Shown here piece after piece: positions 48,147-60,948 of a stretch of 64,000 nt of DNA (position 1 is the first letter of the stretch; every line of letters starts with the position of its first letter). The notes beneath the pieces were generated by a model. It was not told the origin of the DNA, did not search any database, and worked only from the letters and a program-made list of their open reading frames with translations. The position numbers and the translations under genes were made by a program. Source of the DNA: Archegozetes longisetosus (Eukaryota > Arthropoda > Arachnida > Sarcoptiformes > Trhypochthoniidae); the NCBI GenBank assembly GCA_018873245.2, contig JAEMBT020000001.1, positions 16,460,220-16,524,219 on the forward strand, read 5' to 3'.

Positions 48147-50092
48147 CTACACTTGAGTTTCATTACAAGAATCACTTTTCCAAATCAATAGCCATTTATG
48201 AGATTTTGTGAATCTGAACTCTTCTGTTTGCTTGGATTCCATTATTTCTGGCGACATATTAATCGTGTTCTCATCCGAATAGCAGTCGAATGGTTGTTGA
48301 ACTCTTTTGCTATTTTGGTGCAAAGACGTCAAGTGTGTGTTAGATATGTCTCGTGACTGATTTGAGTTATTTTGTCGAACTTGTTGGCATCTACAGAAGA
48401 TGAAACTAAAGAAGTTTTTGACTCCTTTTCTGAAATATGAGTTGCGGATACTATATATAAATGGATTATAGCAAACACTACTCATTGCAAACCAATGTAC
48501 GAAGAGAAATATTGTAAAACTATGTCGAGATGTAACTAATCCAAAGTCTAATATTATATGAAACAGGTTCAATGGAAGCCAGCAAATAGCAAAAACCACC
48601 AGGACTACGATCAGCATTTTGATGGTCTTACGATTCGTCCTATTATAATATAGTAGATTAAATTTGTAATTATTAGTCCAATACTTTCTAATTTAGTTAT
48701 GATTCCGTTAAATAGAATATTGTTTAGCAAATTAAGATAAGAATGAAAGTGGTCATTATGATTTGGTAGTTTTAGATAGCTTAAAGTTACCTAATTTAGT
48801 TATAATGTTAAAATTTAACTAAATAAATGATAAGTGAATTATGGTACATAATTACACTGATGTTAAGTTATATTTATTATTAGCTGAGTTAAATAAAGGG
48901 ACATAAGAATTTTATTTTTGAAAGCTTCAGTTATCACCAATTGTTAACTTCCTAGTTTTGAAGCCTCTATCTGCATTTACAGCTGAAATAAAATAAGTAG
49001 GATTGCATTAATGAACACTTGCAGTCATTAATCAATGCGCTATCTTGAAGTTTGCATACAACTTAAAAATGTTTTTATTCTGTGCCATATATTGCCTTAA
49101 TTTCATTTTGTATATTTTGCAATAGTCTAAAACTTAATTTACATGGAATATAACTTCTTTTGAAAGTTTTTAGAGGCCTTTTCAAAATTTAGTTCATATT
49201 TATTTCGAGAAAATCTATGAATTATACATGAATCGACTAATTTAATGCCTACAGATATTTTTCTAAACGGATTGAACTTAGTTTAATCTGAAAAGTTCAT
49301 AATATGTTAACTTTCTTCAGTAACTAAGTCAGAAAATTTTAATAAAATATATATTTTTCGATCATAATCTCTGGTGTAATAACTTTAAACTAGGATTACA
49401 ATCTATTTTTACTTTATTTTGTTGAGCTTATTGCAACAAATTAACAAAACTTTATGTTGAGAAATACACAGTAATACACAGTGTTTGGCGTGAAGTTAGT
49501 GATGGATTTGAATCGGGTATAAGTGCAACCTCAACTCTAACAGTTTGGCTACTGATAATAAGTTTCAAATAGTTCGATGTAGTTAACAAGCTTTGAGTGA
49601 TAGGTAACTAGATGAATTAAATCAAATGGAAGCAGTGAAGCATCAAAACTAATATATTTATGGAGAACGAAAAGCAAATTAAGCATTTAAGTATTGTCAT
49701 ACCTGGTGCTATTAACGATCTGTTGCTGAGTCATAGCTCCGAGCATTCCTCTCTTATGAATATTATAAGCTATTTTACAGTAACAAACCGTAGCGATCGA
49801 TAAGGGAACCACATATTGGGATGTGAATGTTATTATAGTCAGCCACTGGCGGTAAGCAGTTTGTGGTTCTGGATATTCAATTCTGCATCTGGTAAGATAA
49901 CGGTTGACAGAGGGTAATTTGACGACTTCGTTGAAATACGCGTGAGGTATGGAGAATAGGCTCGAAGTCAGCCAAATCAATGGTATAATTACTTTTATTG
50001 GTATGATGGCACTGAGGCGTTTACCAAATGGATGAACTATGGCTTGATGCCTATCCAATCCTATGATGCACATCGTAATTGTGGACACATAA
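48147..50092 (-). CDS. GPR83-like class A neuropeptide GPCR, 3' two exons
   Basis: Exon 50092-49703 and exon 48639-48147, joined in phase 2 over a 1063-bp intron. The first exon covers TM3 to the third cytoplasmic loop: VSTITMCIIGLDRHQAIVHPF (DRH in place of DRY, as in GPR83), LIWLTSSLFSIPHA in TM4, the Cys-containing second extracellular loop, and TM5 with VPLSIATVCYCKIAY. The second exon gives RKTIKMLIVVLVVFAICWLPLN in TM6, HWFAMSSVCYNPFIYS in TM7 (NPxxY) and a Ser/Asn-rich tail ending ETQV. Such receptors signal through G proteins to peptide ligands. The frame upstream of 50092 runs into an acceptor (ATTGACAG|T), so the exons for the N-terminus, TM1 and TM2 lie further upstream; I did not find them up to position 64000, so the gene may continue outside. 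RYamide- or NPY-like receptors are the alternative call. Confidence 0.85.
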
Positions 50093-51873
50093 CTGTCAAT
50101 AAAGTTTAATCCATTAGTTATACAATAAGTATTAGACATAAGAAAACGTATTTGACAGATTGTATAACTCCATTATACAGACAAACTGATAAAGATTAAA
50201 TTAATCTGTCAGTGAAAGGGATAAATGGAAGATAGTCCTGATATCTGCGAAAATTTAGTTTTCAATAAAAGTCGATTGCAGAGATGTGTGACTGATGCTT
50301 TATCTCCATTGGAAAAGAAGAATTTTGAAAATTGTCTTAAAGCAATATTGGCATAGAACAGATGAAAATGAGGTCATGTGCTAGTATAAAATTAGTAAGG
50401 GATTAAAACTAAGACTATTTAGAATTGAGTTGTACGAATAATAGTAATATTTATTGGGATTTCGTGAATTACTGAGAAATAATCATATTCAAAGATTGAT
50501 GATTACACAACTGAAGAGCAGCTTTCACTGACAGTATGAGCCAATCCTAATTAATCTTTACCACAAATCAGTCCTCTAAGAAGATCCGTGAGAGAAGTAT
50601 TTTCTAAAGTAGTCTAGCATTAAGAAAGGTTTGGCTTCAAATAAATTATGTTCTCAATAGGCCTAAATTGTTAATATTGTACTAAAACTTTTATACGCTT
50701 ATCTCAGCTATTATAAGATTGCTCAGCTTTAGCAAACAGATAATTAAGTTAATTAAAACCTATATTAGATATTCATTAATTGTTTTTTTACATTGTTTTT
50801 ACATAGGTTTTATATTGTTTTTTATATTGTTTTTACATTGTTTCGTTACAATATACAAAGCAAAGAGTCTCAATTTTAATTAAAAAGAAAACAGTCGCGA
50901 ATAGTTGAATGCAATCTTAGTACCGAAAGCGTAGACACGAACAGATGTGTTAAAGTAGAATTAAGTTACACAAGCAAAGTAAAACTTATACCACTTGTTT
51001 CATGGGAATCGTTTGTCTGGAGCACCATATGATCATTTGTGATTCAATTAAGCGATACAGAATCTTTTCAATCTTGAATTAGGTATATTTCTACTAGTCA
51101 CTAGGAATAAGTTTTCTTTCATTAATGTAATAATTATAAGAATAGATATATTGTGATGATCTAACAGACATACTGTGATGATCAAACAGACATATTGTGA
51201 CGAGCTAACAGATATGAAAAAGCTATACAGAATCATACAATAGGCAATGCTTATAGTGAAAGCTAAGGGAGCTGTAAGGTAGCATTTGGAATGTGCTTTC
51301 CTTTATGTTTCAACAAGCAAATCTTCAGGGTATTGACGAGAACATAACTTTACTCTCAATTTATTACTTATGTTATTAAGACTTCGGTCTTGTCTATGAT
51401 CCTTTATACCAAAGTGTAACTAAGTTTGGGTGAACTGTATCTTTGATTTATCTAAAGATTACATTTAAGCACTTAGAGAATAATGTTTTTATTTACCAGA
51501 TTTTTCAAAATATTATAATTGGTTTAACTTGAATTCAGAAGTAATAAAATAATAATAATTTGATTTGTGTGGAAAATAGAATAAAACTTGTCATTTTGTC
51601 CAAACAATATCAGCTCTGTTGAGAGAATCAATTTAAATATAATGAAAGCTATCAGGGAAACAAATTTATAAAGGTTTAATATTAGACGTCAACTCAAAAC
51701 CACTTCAATGAATAATAAGTTTTATTTATAGCATTTTAATATCATATCAAACCAGTTAATTGCTTCTTCTAAACATAAAATTCAAACTGATTTGGTGATA
51801 TCAAATCGAGTCAGATGAAATGTATATATAAAGTTATGGTTAAATTGTATGATTAGGAGTACGTAGGTAGAGA
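50093..51873. other. Non-coding DNA, intron or upstream region of the GPCR gene
   Basis: AT-rich. Probably part of the long intron before the TM3 exon. Short TATTGTTTTTACAT repeats occur near 50780-50840. No receptor exon seen. Confidence 0.45.
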
Positions 51874-52185
51874 ATGTTAGAGCAATGCAGTGAAAGCTAT
51901 GTCCAGTTAGAGCAATGCAGTGAAAGCTATGTACAGTTAGAGCAATGCAGTGAAAGCTATGTACAGTTAGAGCAATGCAGTGAAAGCTATGTACAGTTAG
52001 AGCAATGCAGTGAAAGCTATGTACAGTTAGAGCAGTGCAGTGAAAGCTATGTACAGTTAGAGCAATGCAGTGAAAGCTATGTACAGTTAGAGCAGTGCAG
52101 TGAAAGCTATGTACAGTTAGAGCAATGCAGTGAAAGCTATGTACAGTTAGAGCAGTGCTATTTAGGGAAGATTTTTATTTTATGA
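51874..52185 (+). repeat. 30-bp minisatellite with an open frame (10-residue peptide repeat)
   Basis: Nine full 30-bp units begin at 51877 and every 30 bp after it, with a tenth partial unit at 52147. The frame from ATG 51874 encodes nine copies of LEQCSESYVQ, then LEQC, and ends at a stop at 52183-52185 (103 residues). The only changes between complete units are CAA/CAG (Gln) and GTC/GTA (Val), all synonymous. Units 6 and 8 and the partial unit 10 carry CAG while 7 and 9 carry CAA, so a 60-bp higher-order pattern has formed. No promoter, signal peptide or neighbouring exon supports it as a gene; it may be a plain minisatellite. Confidence 0.9.
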
Positions 52186-53342
52186 GAATTTTCAATTTAA
52201 CAATTCTTCAACTGACAATCTAATCTTCTATAAAAGAATTATTGTTGCCTTAAACATTAGAAATTTGGCGGCCCACACAATCAGAACTAATAACACTAGC
52301 CTTCGGTAAATTTAATCTTAAAAATGTCAAGTTCTTACTAGCGTTTGATCAGTTAACTGGAACTGAATATAAAATGAATTGAAACTGAGCTGAAATGAGT
52401 ACAAAAACTAAATAGAAAGCAAATTTTCAAATATAATTTAAGTCTGTATAAAGCGATTGAAACTGTCATAAAGCATAAGGAGTTCGATCATTCATTCTAA
52501 GTCTCAAATTACATAAATATTTAATAAATCCGAAGCCAACTATTAAAACACTTATTAAAAATGCATAAACACTCAAAACAGTGAAATATTGTAAACACTT
52601 TACTTATTAAAACAATAAATAGTTGCCTAAAAATAACTGAATAGAAAATGAATAGAAATGAAAAGCCGAAATGATGCAACTCTAGTTGTTGACTTGCTTA
52701 TCGAGAGCTAAACTGAAATAAGAGATATGAAGTAGGTTAAAGTGAAAATTAAAAATAGAATCAGCTTTTATATAAATTGATGTAAACTAATTTGTATAGA
52801 AAGTAGTATGAATCATTTTCAACAGAAGCAACAATGAAAAATCGGAAACTAAAGCCTACTATAATCTAACTGAAAACAAATGAGCGTAGGTACAAAAGAA
52901 AATCCAAGTTGAGTCAAACTAGATAGAATAATGAAAAACGAAACCGAAAGTAAGCTAAATAAAAATCTAGAAATAGAAGTAACTAAAACTTTGATTGTAA
53001 GAGGAGCTTCTTCCCTATCATCGAATATGAGAAGGACTTCTCAATAATAAAAAGATCCTAATCAAATTCTAAATATTCAATGTTAAGGTTTTTGTTATTT
53101 AGTCTCGTTGAGTAATTTAATATTTTTTGGATTTGAGCCTTACGCTTGAGATCAAATCACTAAAATCCATACATTAAGACATGCTTACATATAAGTTTTA
53201 ATTTCAGTAAATTATTCGGTTCTAACTAATAACAAAATAATATAGAGATACCCTATGGCCAAAAGTTTAATAGTATAAAAACAAAAATCATATAATATAC
53301 AGTAAGTAATTTTCATGCTATACAAATGATTACTAGTGCGAG
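52186..53342. other. Intergenic or intronic AT-rich DNA
   Basis: Nothing recognised beyond A-rich and TAAA-rich sequence. Confidence 0.5.
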
Positions 53343-53863
53343 TAGGGTGGACCAACTCTGGCTTGTCTCACGATGAGACAAAATATCAAAGGAAAGATTC
53401 TCACATATTTTTGAAGAAAAATGTCGCTTTTATTAGTCATTACAAATATTTGGTGTCAAACAATGCATTCTTGTGTTAAAACATTAAAAATTATTAATCA
53501 TGGTTGATTTCAAAAGTATATTTTTTGCTAGGAATGGCATCTTTCAAAAGTTATTCAAAAGTAAGAAATACTGGTTTATATAAGATATAAGTCAAGGCAG
53601 AAAAGATTAATTCTATAACTTTTGGTTTTAAACCACAGGTATTCAAAACATTAAACTGGGTTTCTTAATCCCTTAGTACTTCCAAGATAAATCCAATGCT
53701 TGAAATTATAAGAAATATGTTTCTAAACATATTTTTCAAAATGAAGGTTGAAAAACGGGACAACTAATTGTCCAGTCGAGAGTTTTGGTCTGACGGGATT
53801 TCTGTCTTTTATCTTTGAAAGAACGGAACTTCCCAGTCAAAAACAGGACGGGTGGTCACCCTA
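53343..53863. mobile_element. Non-autonomous hAT-like element (521 bp)
   Basis: The left end is TAGGGTGGACCAACTCTGG and the right end, read inverted, is TAGGGTGACCACCCGTCCTG, the form commonly seen at hAT termini. The flanks GTGCGAG (left) and GTGTGAG (right) are an imperfect short target duplication. The interior lacks a long frame. A similar end, TAGGGTTCCCACACGTCC on the minus strand, lies near 25757-25774. Confidence 0.5.
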
Positions 53864-55945
53864 GTGTGAGCTCTCTTTCATAATCAAACTGTATTGAAGT
53901 CAAGCTAAGAGTTTGATAAGGATATGTAAAAGTTGGATTAGTTCTTAACTGTTAATAATCTGAATTGCTTTTCGATTTAAAAGTAGTATTCAATACTTCT
54001 TATATTAATAATCTTAAACGTAAAGCTCTTCTTCAAAACAAAATACTAAATTAGTAAATTTGAATGACTAAAGAGCTAAATACAACATATAAGTACTAGT
54101 GATTTAATGATCCCTTATCGTATTTTTCGATAGAGAAGAAACTTGTCTTGCAGTGAAAGCTTCATTTATAGTTACGACAGAAATGTGGTCATAAGAGACG
54201 TCTTGAATATAGAAGCTATCTTTCTTATTGCAACACCTGTCACTTATAGATAAAAGGCTTTTAACTCTTCTACCAAAAACAAAAATCTCCATTCAATGCT
54301 ACAATATGCTAGCTCAGTGTACCTGAAAACCTAATTATTTTTATCATTTATTTTAGTTTTGCTCGGAGTCAAGGTAACTTTATACTTTAAATCCGAAATG
54401 GCACTACTGTACTTGTGGAGGTCTGGAATTAGTTTACAGGGATTATAATTTGTTATAAGCTATTCAAAATAAAGAAGCCAAAGGATAATAGTAATATGAT
54501 AGCGGAGTGCATCTTCTATATTTTTGATGCGTTAATTTTTAGTAAGATTTGATTAAAGATCTGTATGAAAATTCATTAGAAACAGAAATTCGAAATCGCT
54601 TGAAATAGGCTAAAATTACCTCTGATACAAAAATGTTGATAATATAAAATTTGAAATATTTGAAATATTAGAAATATTTGTAAAATTAAATTTGGAGATA
54701 TAAGTTATATTGGTTATAAAACTTGGGGAGTTTGACTTAATAATATTTTGAACTAGAATCTGGGAAAACTAATTGCGCAACCTATAGAGGTTTAAGTAAA
54801 GTTGAGAAACGAGATTCTGTGAAGTGAGATACTCAGAAATCTCATTCAAGTAAGTAAATACGATCGCATTTTTCCTATTATTGCACCGGGCTCTAAGGAC
54901 TAGTCCAATAAATAGCGAATTTCCTTATTCCTGTAGTACAAGAGTTACCGCAATTAGATGTTCAATCGGAATCTCATGTTTTAATTCATGTAATTTATAG
55001 TATAAAAATCTGTTCTATTGAATGTCTCAATTTCTTTGAGACAAAAATAGAAAGGAGAGACCGATATAAGATCTGAAGTATTGACTAGCGTAGCTTAAAA
55101 AGTTATAAGTTAGGTTAGATAACATTGGATGATAGTTGTCAACAATAATATCAGTAAAATATTTTATTTTCAACTATGCTTTTAGTTTTGAATCAGTTAT
55201 AAACTGAAATTTGTTCTTCAAGTACCATATACGAAACTTGGAGATAAATTAACATGAATTCTGAGCTATTCAGCAGACATTTATAATGATTTGGTTGAGC
55301 ATGGCTTGACTGTTACGTTTGTCTTTATCTAAAGTATATTTTAGGTTAGGTTGTACTCAAGAAAGTCAGTTTTCAGCATTTCATTGTCCTTCTGTCTAGC
55401 TTAGTCTGTCTAGTCTCTGAGTAGAATCTCCTTAAAACTTAGAAAACTTACGTTAGAACAGATTTTGTCAGTGAGTAATTAGTTTAAAAAATATCTTACG
55501 ATGAACATTAAAAATGAATTGAAGATTATATTACTAACGATTTCATTATTAATCGCAAGGAAAGTTTCATATTAGTTAAGCCCTTTATGGATGTTAGTAG
55601 GGAAACAGAGGCTACTCAGAGACTAGCGCATTGATTTTTGAAGGAAAATTGGTTTTTCTTCTATTGAAGAGTTGAAACTTCCTTAGATATAATATTTATG
55701 AGTTGTTCACCGAATTATTTTTCCAAATAAATCATTAATGAAGGCCTCACATAATCAAAAATTCTCTATATTATATCTTGGGAATACACGTAAGTCTAAT
55801 TACGATATTTTTCAGAGTCAAGTAATTTAATTGCGGTGCGGATAAGTAACACTTTCGATATTTTTGTTGGCACACTAGTGAGTGGAGCAAATTTTGTCAC
55901 AAACATTTTGTAGCCAATGATTGTGTTGTTTACAATTACTATTTT
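53864..55945. other. Intergenic or intronic DNA
   Basis: AT-rich, no gene seen. A GGTTAGGTT string near 55345 is a short TTAGG relic. Confidence 0.5.
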
Positions 55946-56094
55946 TATAGAGACATCAGTATAACTTTGCAATTTTTAGAGCCCCTTATTCAACACTATA
56001 TTAAAGAGATTAATACAATTGATTATGAACATTACTGGTCATAGTGTTGAAAAAGGAACCTTAAAAATTGCAAAGTTATACTGTTATCCCTATA
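55946..56094. repeat. 54-bp inverted repeat (hairpin), loop 41 nt
   Basis: Arms 55946-55999 and 56041-56094 are reverse complements at 46 of 54 positions, with a perfect central block (CAGTATAACTTTGCAATTTT). It stands directly before the larger branched palindrome. Confidence 0.8.
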
Positions 56095-56119
56095 GTTTCA
56101 GACTCAAAAAGTCGTCAAA
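56093..56119. repeat. 27-bp exact inverted repeat, left copy
   Basis: Identical to the reverse complement of 57494-57520 over 27 bp. The two copies enclose the branched palindrome. Confidence 0.8.
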
Positions 56120-56244
56120 CGCCACTGTAGATATTGGACCTTTTAATACTGATTGTCAATCTCCGGGGGTAATGGTTTATAAGCAGATGATAGAAAAATT
56201 TAATCAAAATCTTTAAAACTTTCTCATACTTTATAATACATGTT

Positions 56245-56907
56245 GCAATAGATGTACGCAACACATGATTATTACATGACTAATTCAGTTTTATCGATAT
56301 GATTTGAAACGAAGTTGTTCCTCAATTTTACATTATCAGTTGAGCTTTACTGTATATAATGAGATGTACTTCTTAGCAAATTTGATTTCATACTTAATTT
56401 GTTGCTTAGTTTCATGATCATTGTTGGTTCGTTCAGTTTCCTTTTGATCATTTTGTAATTGAGTATAACATCCGACTATGTCAAGTCAAAAAAATTTCTG
56501 ATGTAGTCAATTATAAAATAATCAAAAGGAAACTGAACGAACCAACAATGATCATGAAGCTAAGCAACAAATTTAGTATGAAATCAAATTTGCTAAGAAG
56601 TACATCTCATTATATACAGTAAAGCTCAACTGATAATGTACTGTGATCTGTGACTGCTATTAATCAAACAGCCGAAATAGCACTTTGTTTCAAAACATAA
56701 AACTTTAGATTTTCTATTGTATTGCATCATTTTTTTATTGTATTGGTCTAAAAACCAAATTTGCATGTGTTGAAACAAAGTGCTACCCAGACTGTTTCAT
56801 TAATAGCAATTGTAGATAATGTACAATTGAGGAACAACTTCGTTTCAAATCATATCTATAAAACTCAATTAGTCATGTAATAATCATGTGTTGCATACAT
56901 TTATTGC
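56245..56907. repeat. Branched palindrome A-B-B'-C-C'-A' (663 bp)
   Basis: Outer arms A 56245-56337 and A' 56815-56907 pair at 88 of 93 positions. Between them lie two closed hairpins: B 56329-56465 with B' 56505-56640 (about 95% paired, loop about 39 nt) and C 56655-56693 with C' 56770-56808 (33 of 39 paired, loop 76 nt). A and B share the 9-bp TACATTATC. Folded, each strand gives a three-way junction. No coding frame runs through it. Such order is known from terminal hairpins of some replicons and from foldback elements; which, if either, applies here is open. Confidence 0.9.
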
Positions 56908-57493
56908 TAATCAACTAAATAAGTTGTTCTAATCTTTACAATATTAAGGCAAACGCATAGTAAGTTAAATTTTCCAATGAAAAATTCAAGCAAAAACCAT
57001 ATTTTGATATTAAAAAGAAATTGTCAACAGTGTACGCGAACCCGACCCTATTCTACTAGTGGTCATTACACTAACTACTAGTCCACTTAAGTTAAATGAT
57101 CAAAGCTTTTAAACTTATAGATTGAGCACCTTTTTCACTTTATTTATATTCTATAAAATAGCTCACTTTAAAGTCAAATAAAACAAAAATCAAAAATTAC
57201 ATTAACCCTAGCCATAGGGGGTCTACGGGTCAGTGTTAGACTTTTTGGCGCTCAACTCATTAAAAATTTCATTTGTTTAATCATAGTAGCGTTTGCCAGA
57301 AAAGTGCATTTATTGCGAATAAACCTAAAATCTGATTCGATATAACTTTTGTCAAACCTTAACATAGGGCGAGGTAAAATTCAATAGTCCTTAGTGCATA
57401 AAAAGTGAGCCAAAAGTGTGGCTTCGACTCTGCAGAGAGCTTTAACCCTTTTCTTACCTATTTCAATGATATGGGCCTACAATTCATTTGGTA

Positions 57494-57520
57494 TTTGACG
57501 ACTTTTTGAGTCTGAAACTA
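57494..57520. repeat. 27-bp exact inverted repeat, right copy
   Basis: Reverse complement of 56093-56119 without mismatch; see that entry. Confidence 0.8.
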
Positions 57521-60500
57521 AATTTCTACTATCGAGATCTCATTCAAATGAAATAATTTCCAAAATTGATGATCTTTAGAATGACTGATGAAACTTGTGG
57601 TAATGCTGTACAATTTATTGTCGATGTTTCTTCATTAAAATATCTGAAAAATATAAGTTCTAACAAAATTTGAATCATTTCTGCAAAAACTACGCTTTAT
57701 CATAGCGTTATCTAGACTTTTTCCTCGCAAAATTTATCAATTCGAGGCAATTTTTAATATTTACATTCTAAAAAGTTCAGAATTTAGATGGAATTGGTAA
57801 ACTAAATCACTTGTGAGAGATCCGAACAAAAGAAGAGCGATTGTTAGCGAGAAAAGTTGCGCGACTGATCGTCGTGTAACAATAGTATCAAAAGTGGTGT
57901 TATATAGCGGCACCTTTACTGCTTGGCTTAGTCAACACAACTTAAATTGATTTGTGCCAATTGTTAGATTTTTAAAGTAGGTGTGAGATTTAATTGAGAT
58001 CGAACAGTTGTTTTGACACCATGATTAATATTTGAGTTTCTATTAAAGAAGCACCATATTGTGCTATACATCATTTCTATATTATTATCATTATTGATTC
58101 AATTCTTTACATATAGTTCACATTCTTATTATGGAATCCAAACGCAAATCAGATTAATTCTCAAGACTTTCTCGATTAAAATTTCAAAATTTATATTTGC
58201 GCCAACTCAGAATTTAGGTGATTAAGATTAAACGCAAAGACATGTAATTCATGTTCTTATAATTGATGAAAAAGTGAAAATAAACTTCCTTAACACCTAC
58301 TGAATATTATGAATTAATAATAATGAATCCTGATTATGAATAATATGGTATACTATTGTAAAGTATCTAATAAATAGTTAAATTTTTGAATATATTTTAG
58401 AAGCTCTAAGAAAGTTAGGCTCTAAATATTCGGAATGTTTGAGTAAAAATTATGATGTTGCGAGACTTTAGACTGTGTGTATTATTTTTAAATCATTGTG
58501 GAGTATATGCAACTCAAGAGAATACTATCTACTCTTCTAGATTGTTACACAAGAATAGATGAAGATATATGCGTCAATTCTTAAAATACGAGTATTTACT
58601 TTGAAATGTTTTAGTCCTCAAAGACATGTTTTACATGATTTTTTATATATCATAAATACTAAATTGACTTGTGACATTTTTCATGGTTTCAAATATAGTC
58701 TATACGATTCTCGAAAGAATACTTCTTTACAGTACTGAAAAGCTAAAATATTTCCTACTATTTGTCAAGAACAGAAGTTTAAACTGTAATAATGTACAAG
58801 TCGAAATCGCACTTATCATTGTAAAAGTCAAAAACTTAATAATTATTAATAGGGCCATTTCTGAGTGAACTTTTCTGTGGTGCACATCAATTTATTGTCA
58901 ATATGATTTGTGATTCACATTAAATACTCCATAAATTTATTACGTATTCTTAAATATTATGATCTGATGTACAACATGCCATTATAATGCATTACTCCTG
59001 ATTGATTTCAAGGATTATTAAGTTTGACGAGCGTAGGAGTTAGATGAGAGTTCAATGACTGTCCATGTAATAATTTAGCGTTTCAGACCTTAATTAAACC
59101 AAGTAGACTGAACTGAAGATTCAGCCAAATTTGTTAATATGATATAAGTAAAGGTATACATTAGGTTGCTAAATGATAGGTTGTGACCCAGTAATTGGTT
59201 GTGACCCAGTAATAGGTTGTGAAAACCTTTAAGGTCCGCCAAAAGTTTTCAAATTATTAGGTGCTGATCACAGCATCCTAACAATTAGATCATTAGTTTA
59301 GTTTATTTGAATTTAATAACTTATTTAGAAAAAACAGGAAATTAATCTCAGTTAAGTGAAATATTCAAGTGCATAAATAAGGCGAAGATCCACTAAGGTT
59401 GTGATGATTTCCTCAGAGAAGTGCTAAATGGATTCCAAATTTCCTAGGGATTGCATCAGAAATGTGTCTAGTATATGATAGCTTTAAAAAATATGTTCCT
59501 TGGAATAAGATCTGTGTAAACTATAGTTCCTTAGATTAGATTAGGTTATTTTCGCATGTTTTTTCCAGGCTTTTAGTGAATCACCAAGAATAAAATTTAG
59601 GAATTACTACAGTTCTGTAATTGAAACTTGACCCTAAACTTGAGAAGTTAGACCTAAATTTTTCATAACCATAGTATTGAAGTCATTTAAGACATTGTAA
59701 TAAACGAATAAAGCATGGAATTTTTGTATAATATGATCTGAAATTTGATTTACATTTCTTTCTATCGAACTGATCGCTTTAGAGAATATTTTATATACCA
59801 TCAAACCATGAATGATAAATAAGAAGCACATCATTTTACGGTTGAGTTAATTTTGATAGTGTTTGGTTAAAAGTTATGTATAGAAGAAGCTAGAATCAGT
59901 TATTATTGAAGAGATAGAAGTTAGCTTGATACGATTACTAGAAGTAGTAAATCTATATATAATAATAAAACTATGCTATGAGGGAAATAAAAAGAATAAA
60001 TTAGAGCTATTGACAGCAGACTTAATTGAGAAATAAATATGCTCAAATTGTAATTGCAAAAGCAATTATCATCAACATGTGCTATCAAGTAATACTAGTT
60101 AATGGCTGTTATGCTGTTAGCTTTGCTAAGAGGGATCGTGACGATTGTTCGCTTAGTACTAATTTCTAATTTATTTGACTGTAAAGTTGCAAAAATTAGA
60201 ACATTGACATTTGTCAGCTTTAATACTCCTTTACCTTTAAATTACTAACTATAAACGTTTTATACGAGCATTAATTATTGTGACCGAAGCTTGTTAATGC
60301 CTTGTTTATTGATCAAACAATAAATATTTTATCAAACAAATTACAATCCATAAAATTTTAAGAAAGCTTTTCGCAAAAATATTAGTTTATTAGATCAAAA
60401 TACTACTCTTTTGAAATAAATAACAATAATAATATTATTCAAACAAAGCTTTATATCTTGCGGAACTAAATAAAGTATGATAAATAGATAATTGGCACAA

Positions 60501-60946
60501 TAATTCGCTTATGTTTAAATCCCTTTTATTGAAACTTTATAATTAAATAAATTAGAAATCATTACTAAGCGGATAATTGAAATGATTGACTTGCCGCAGA
60601 TAATGCCTATTTATAAATTGCATATAATAATATTACTTAGATACTTTTAGAGAATTAAACATGCTATAAGTTTCAACCAATTTTCATTAGAAGTATATTC
60701 TATGTGCATGTTTTCATTTGAATTTTATTTCATTTATTTCTGAAGGCTAATTTTGATGAAAATCTCAAACAAAGAGAACGAATCAATTTCAGAGAAACCA
60801 CGTTATGCAACATTAATTTGACTGAGTAGGTTTTTTATATTAAATTTTTTGAAAGTTCAAGCTATGATTGTGGTTTGATTCCCTTAGGTATAAAATTGAA
60901 AGTCATAGAATGCCATTATAGTATTCAAAGAGAGGGCACGTCATCT
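57521..60946. other. Intergenic DNA
   Basis: AT-rich, no gene. A short repeat (GGTTGTGACCCAGTAAT, three times) lies at about 59166-59225. Confidence 0.5.
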
Positions 60947-60948
60947 AA

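Noticed and set aside
51874..52185. Possible CRISPR array
   Set aside because: The units are directly adjacent 30-bp copies without unique spacers, so it is a minisatellite in a eukaryotic genome.
56019..56216. 65-codon plus-strand frame beside the branched palindrome
   Set aside because: It runs through a hairpin arm (56041-56094) and shows no conserved motif, so it is more likely structural DNA than a gene.
59952..59976. Helitron-like 5' terminus TCTATATATAATAATAAAAC
   Set aside because: No hairpin plus CTAG/CTRR 3' end was found downstream, and TCTATATA is common in this AT-rich DNA.
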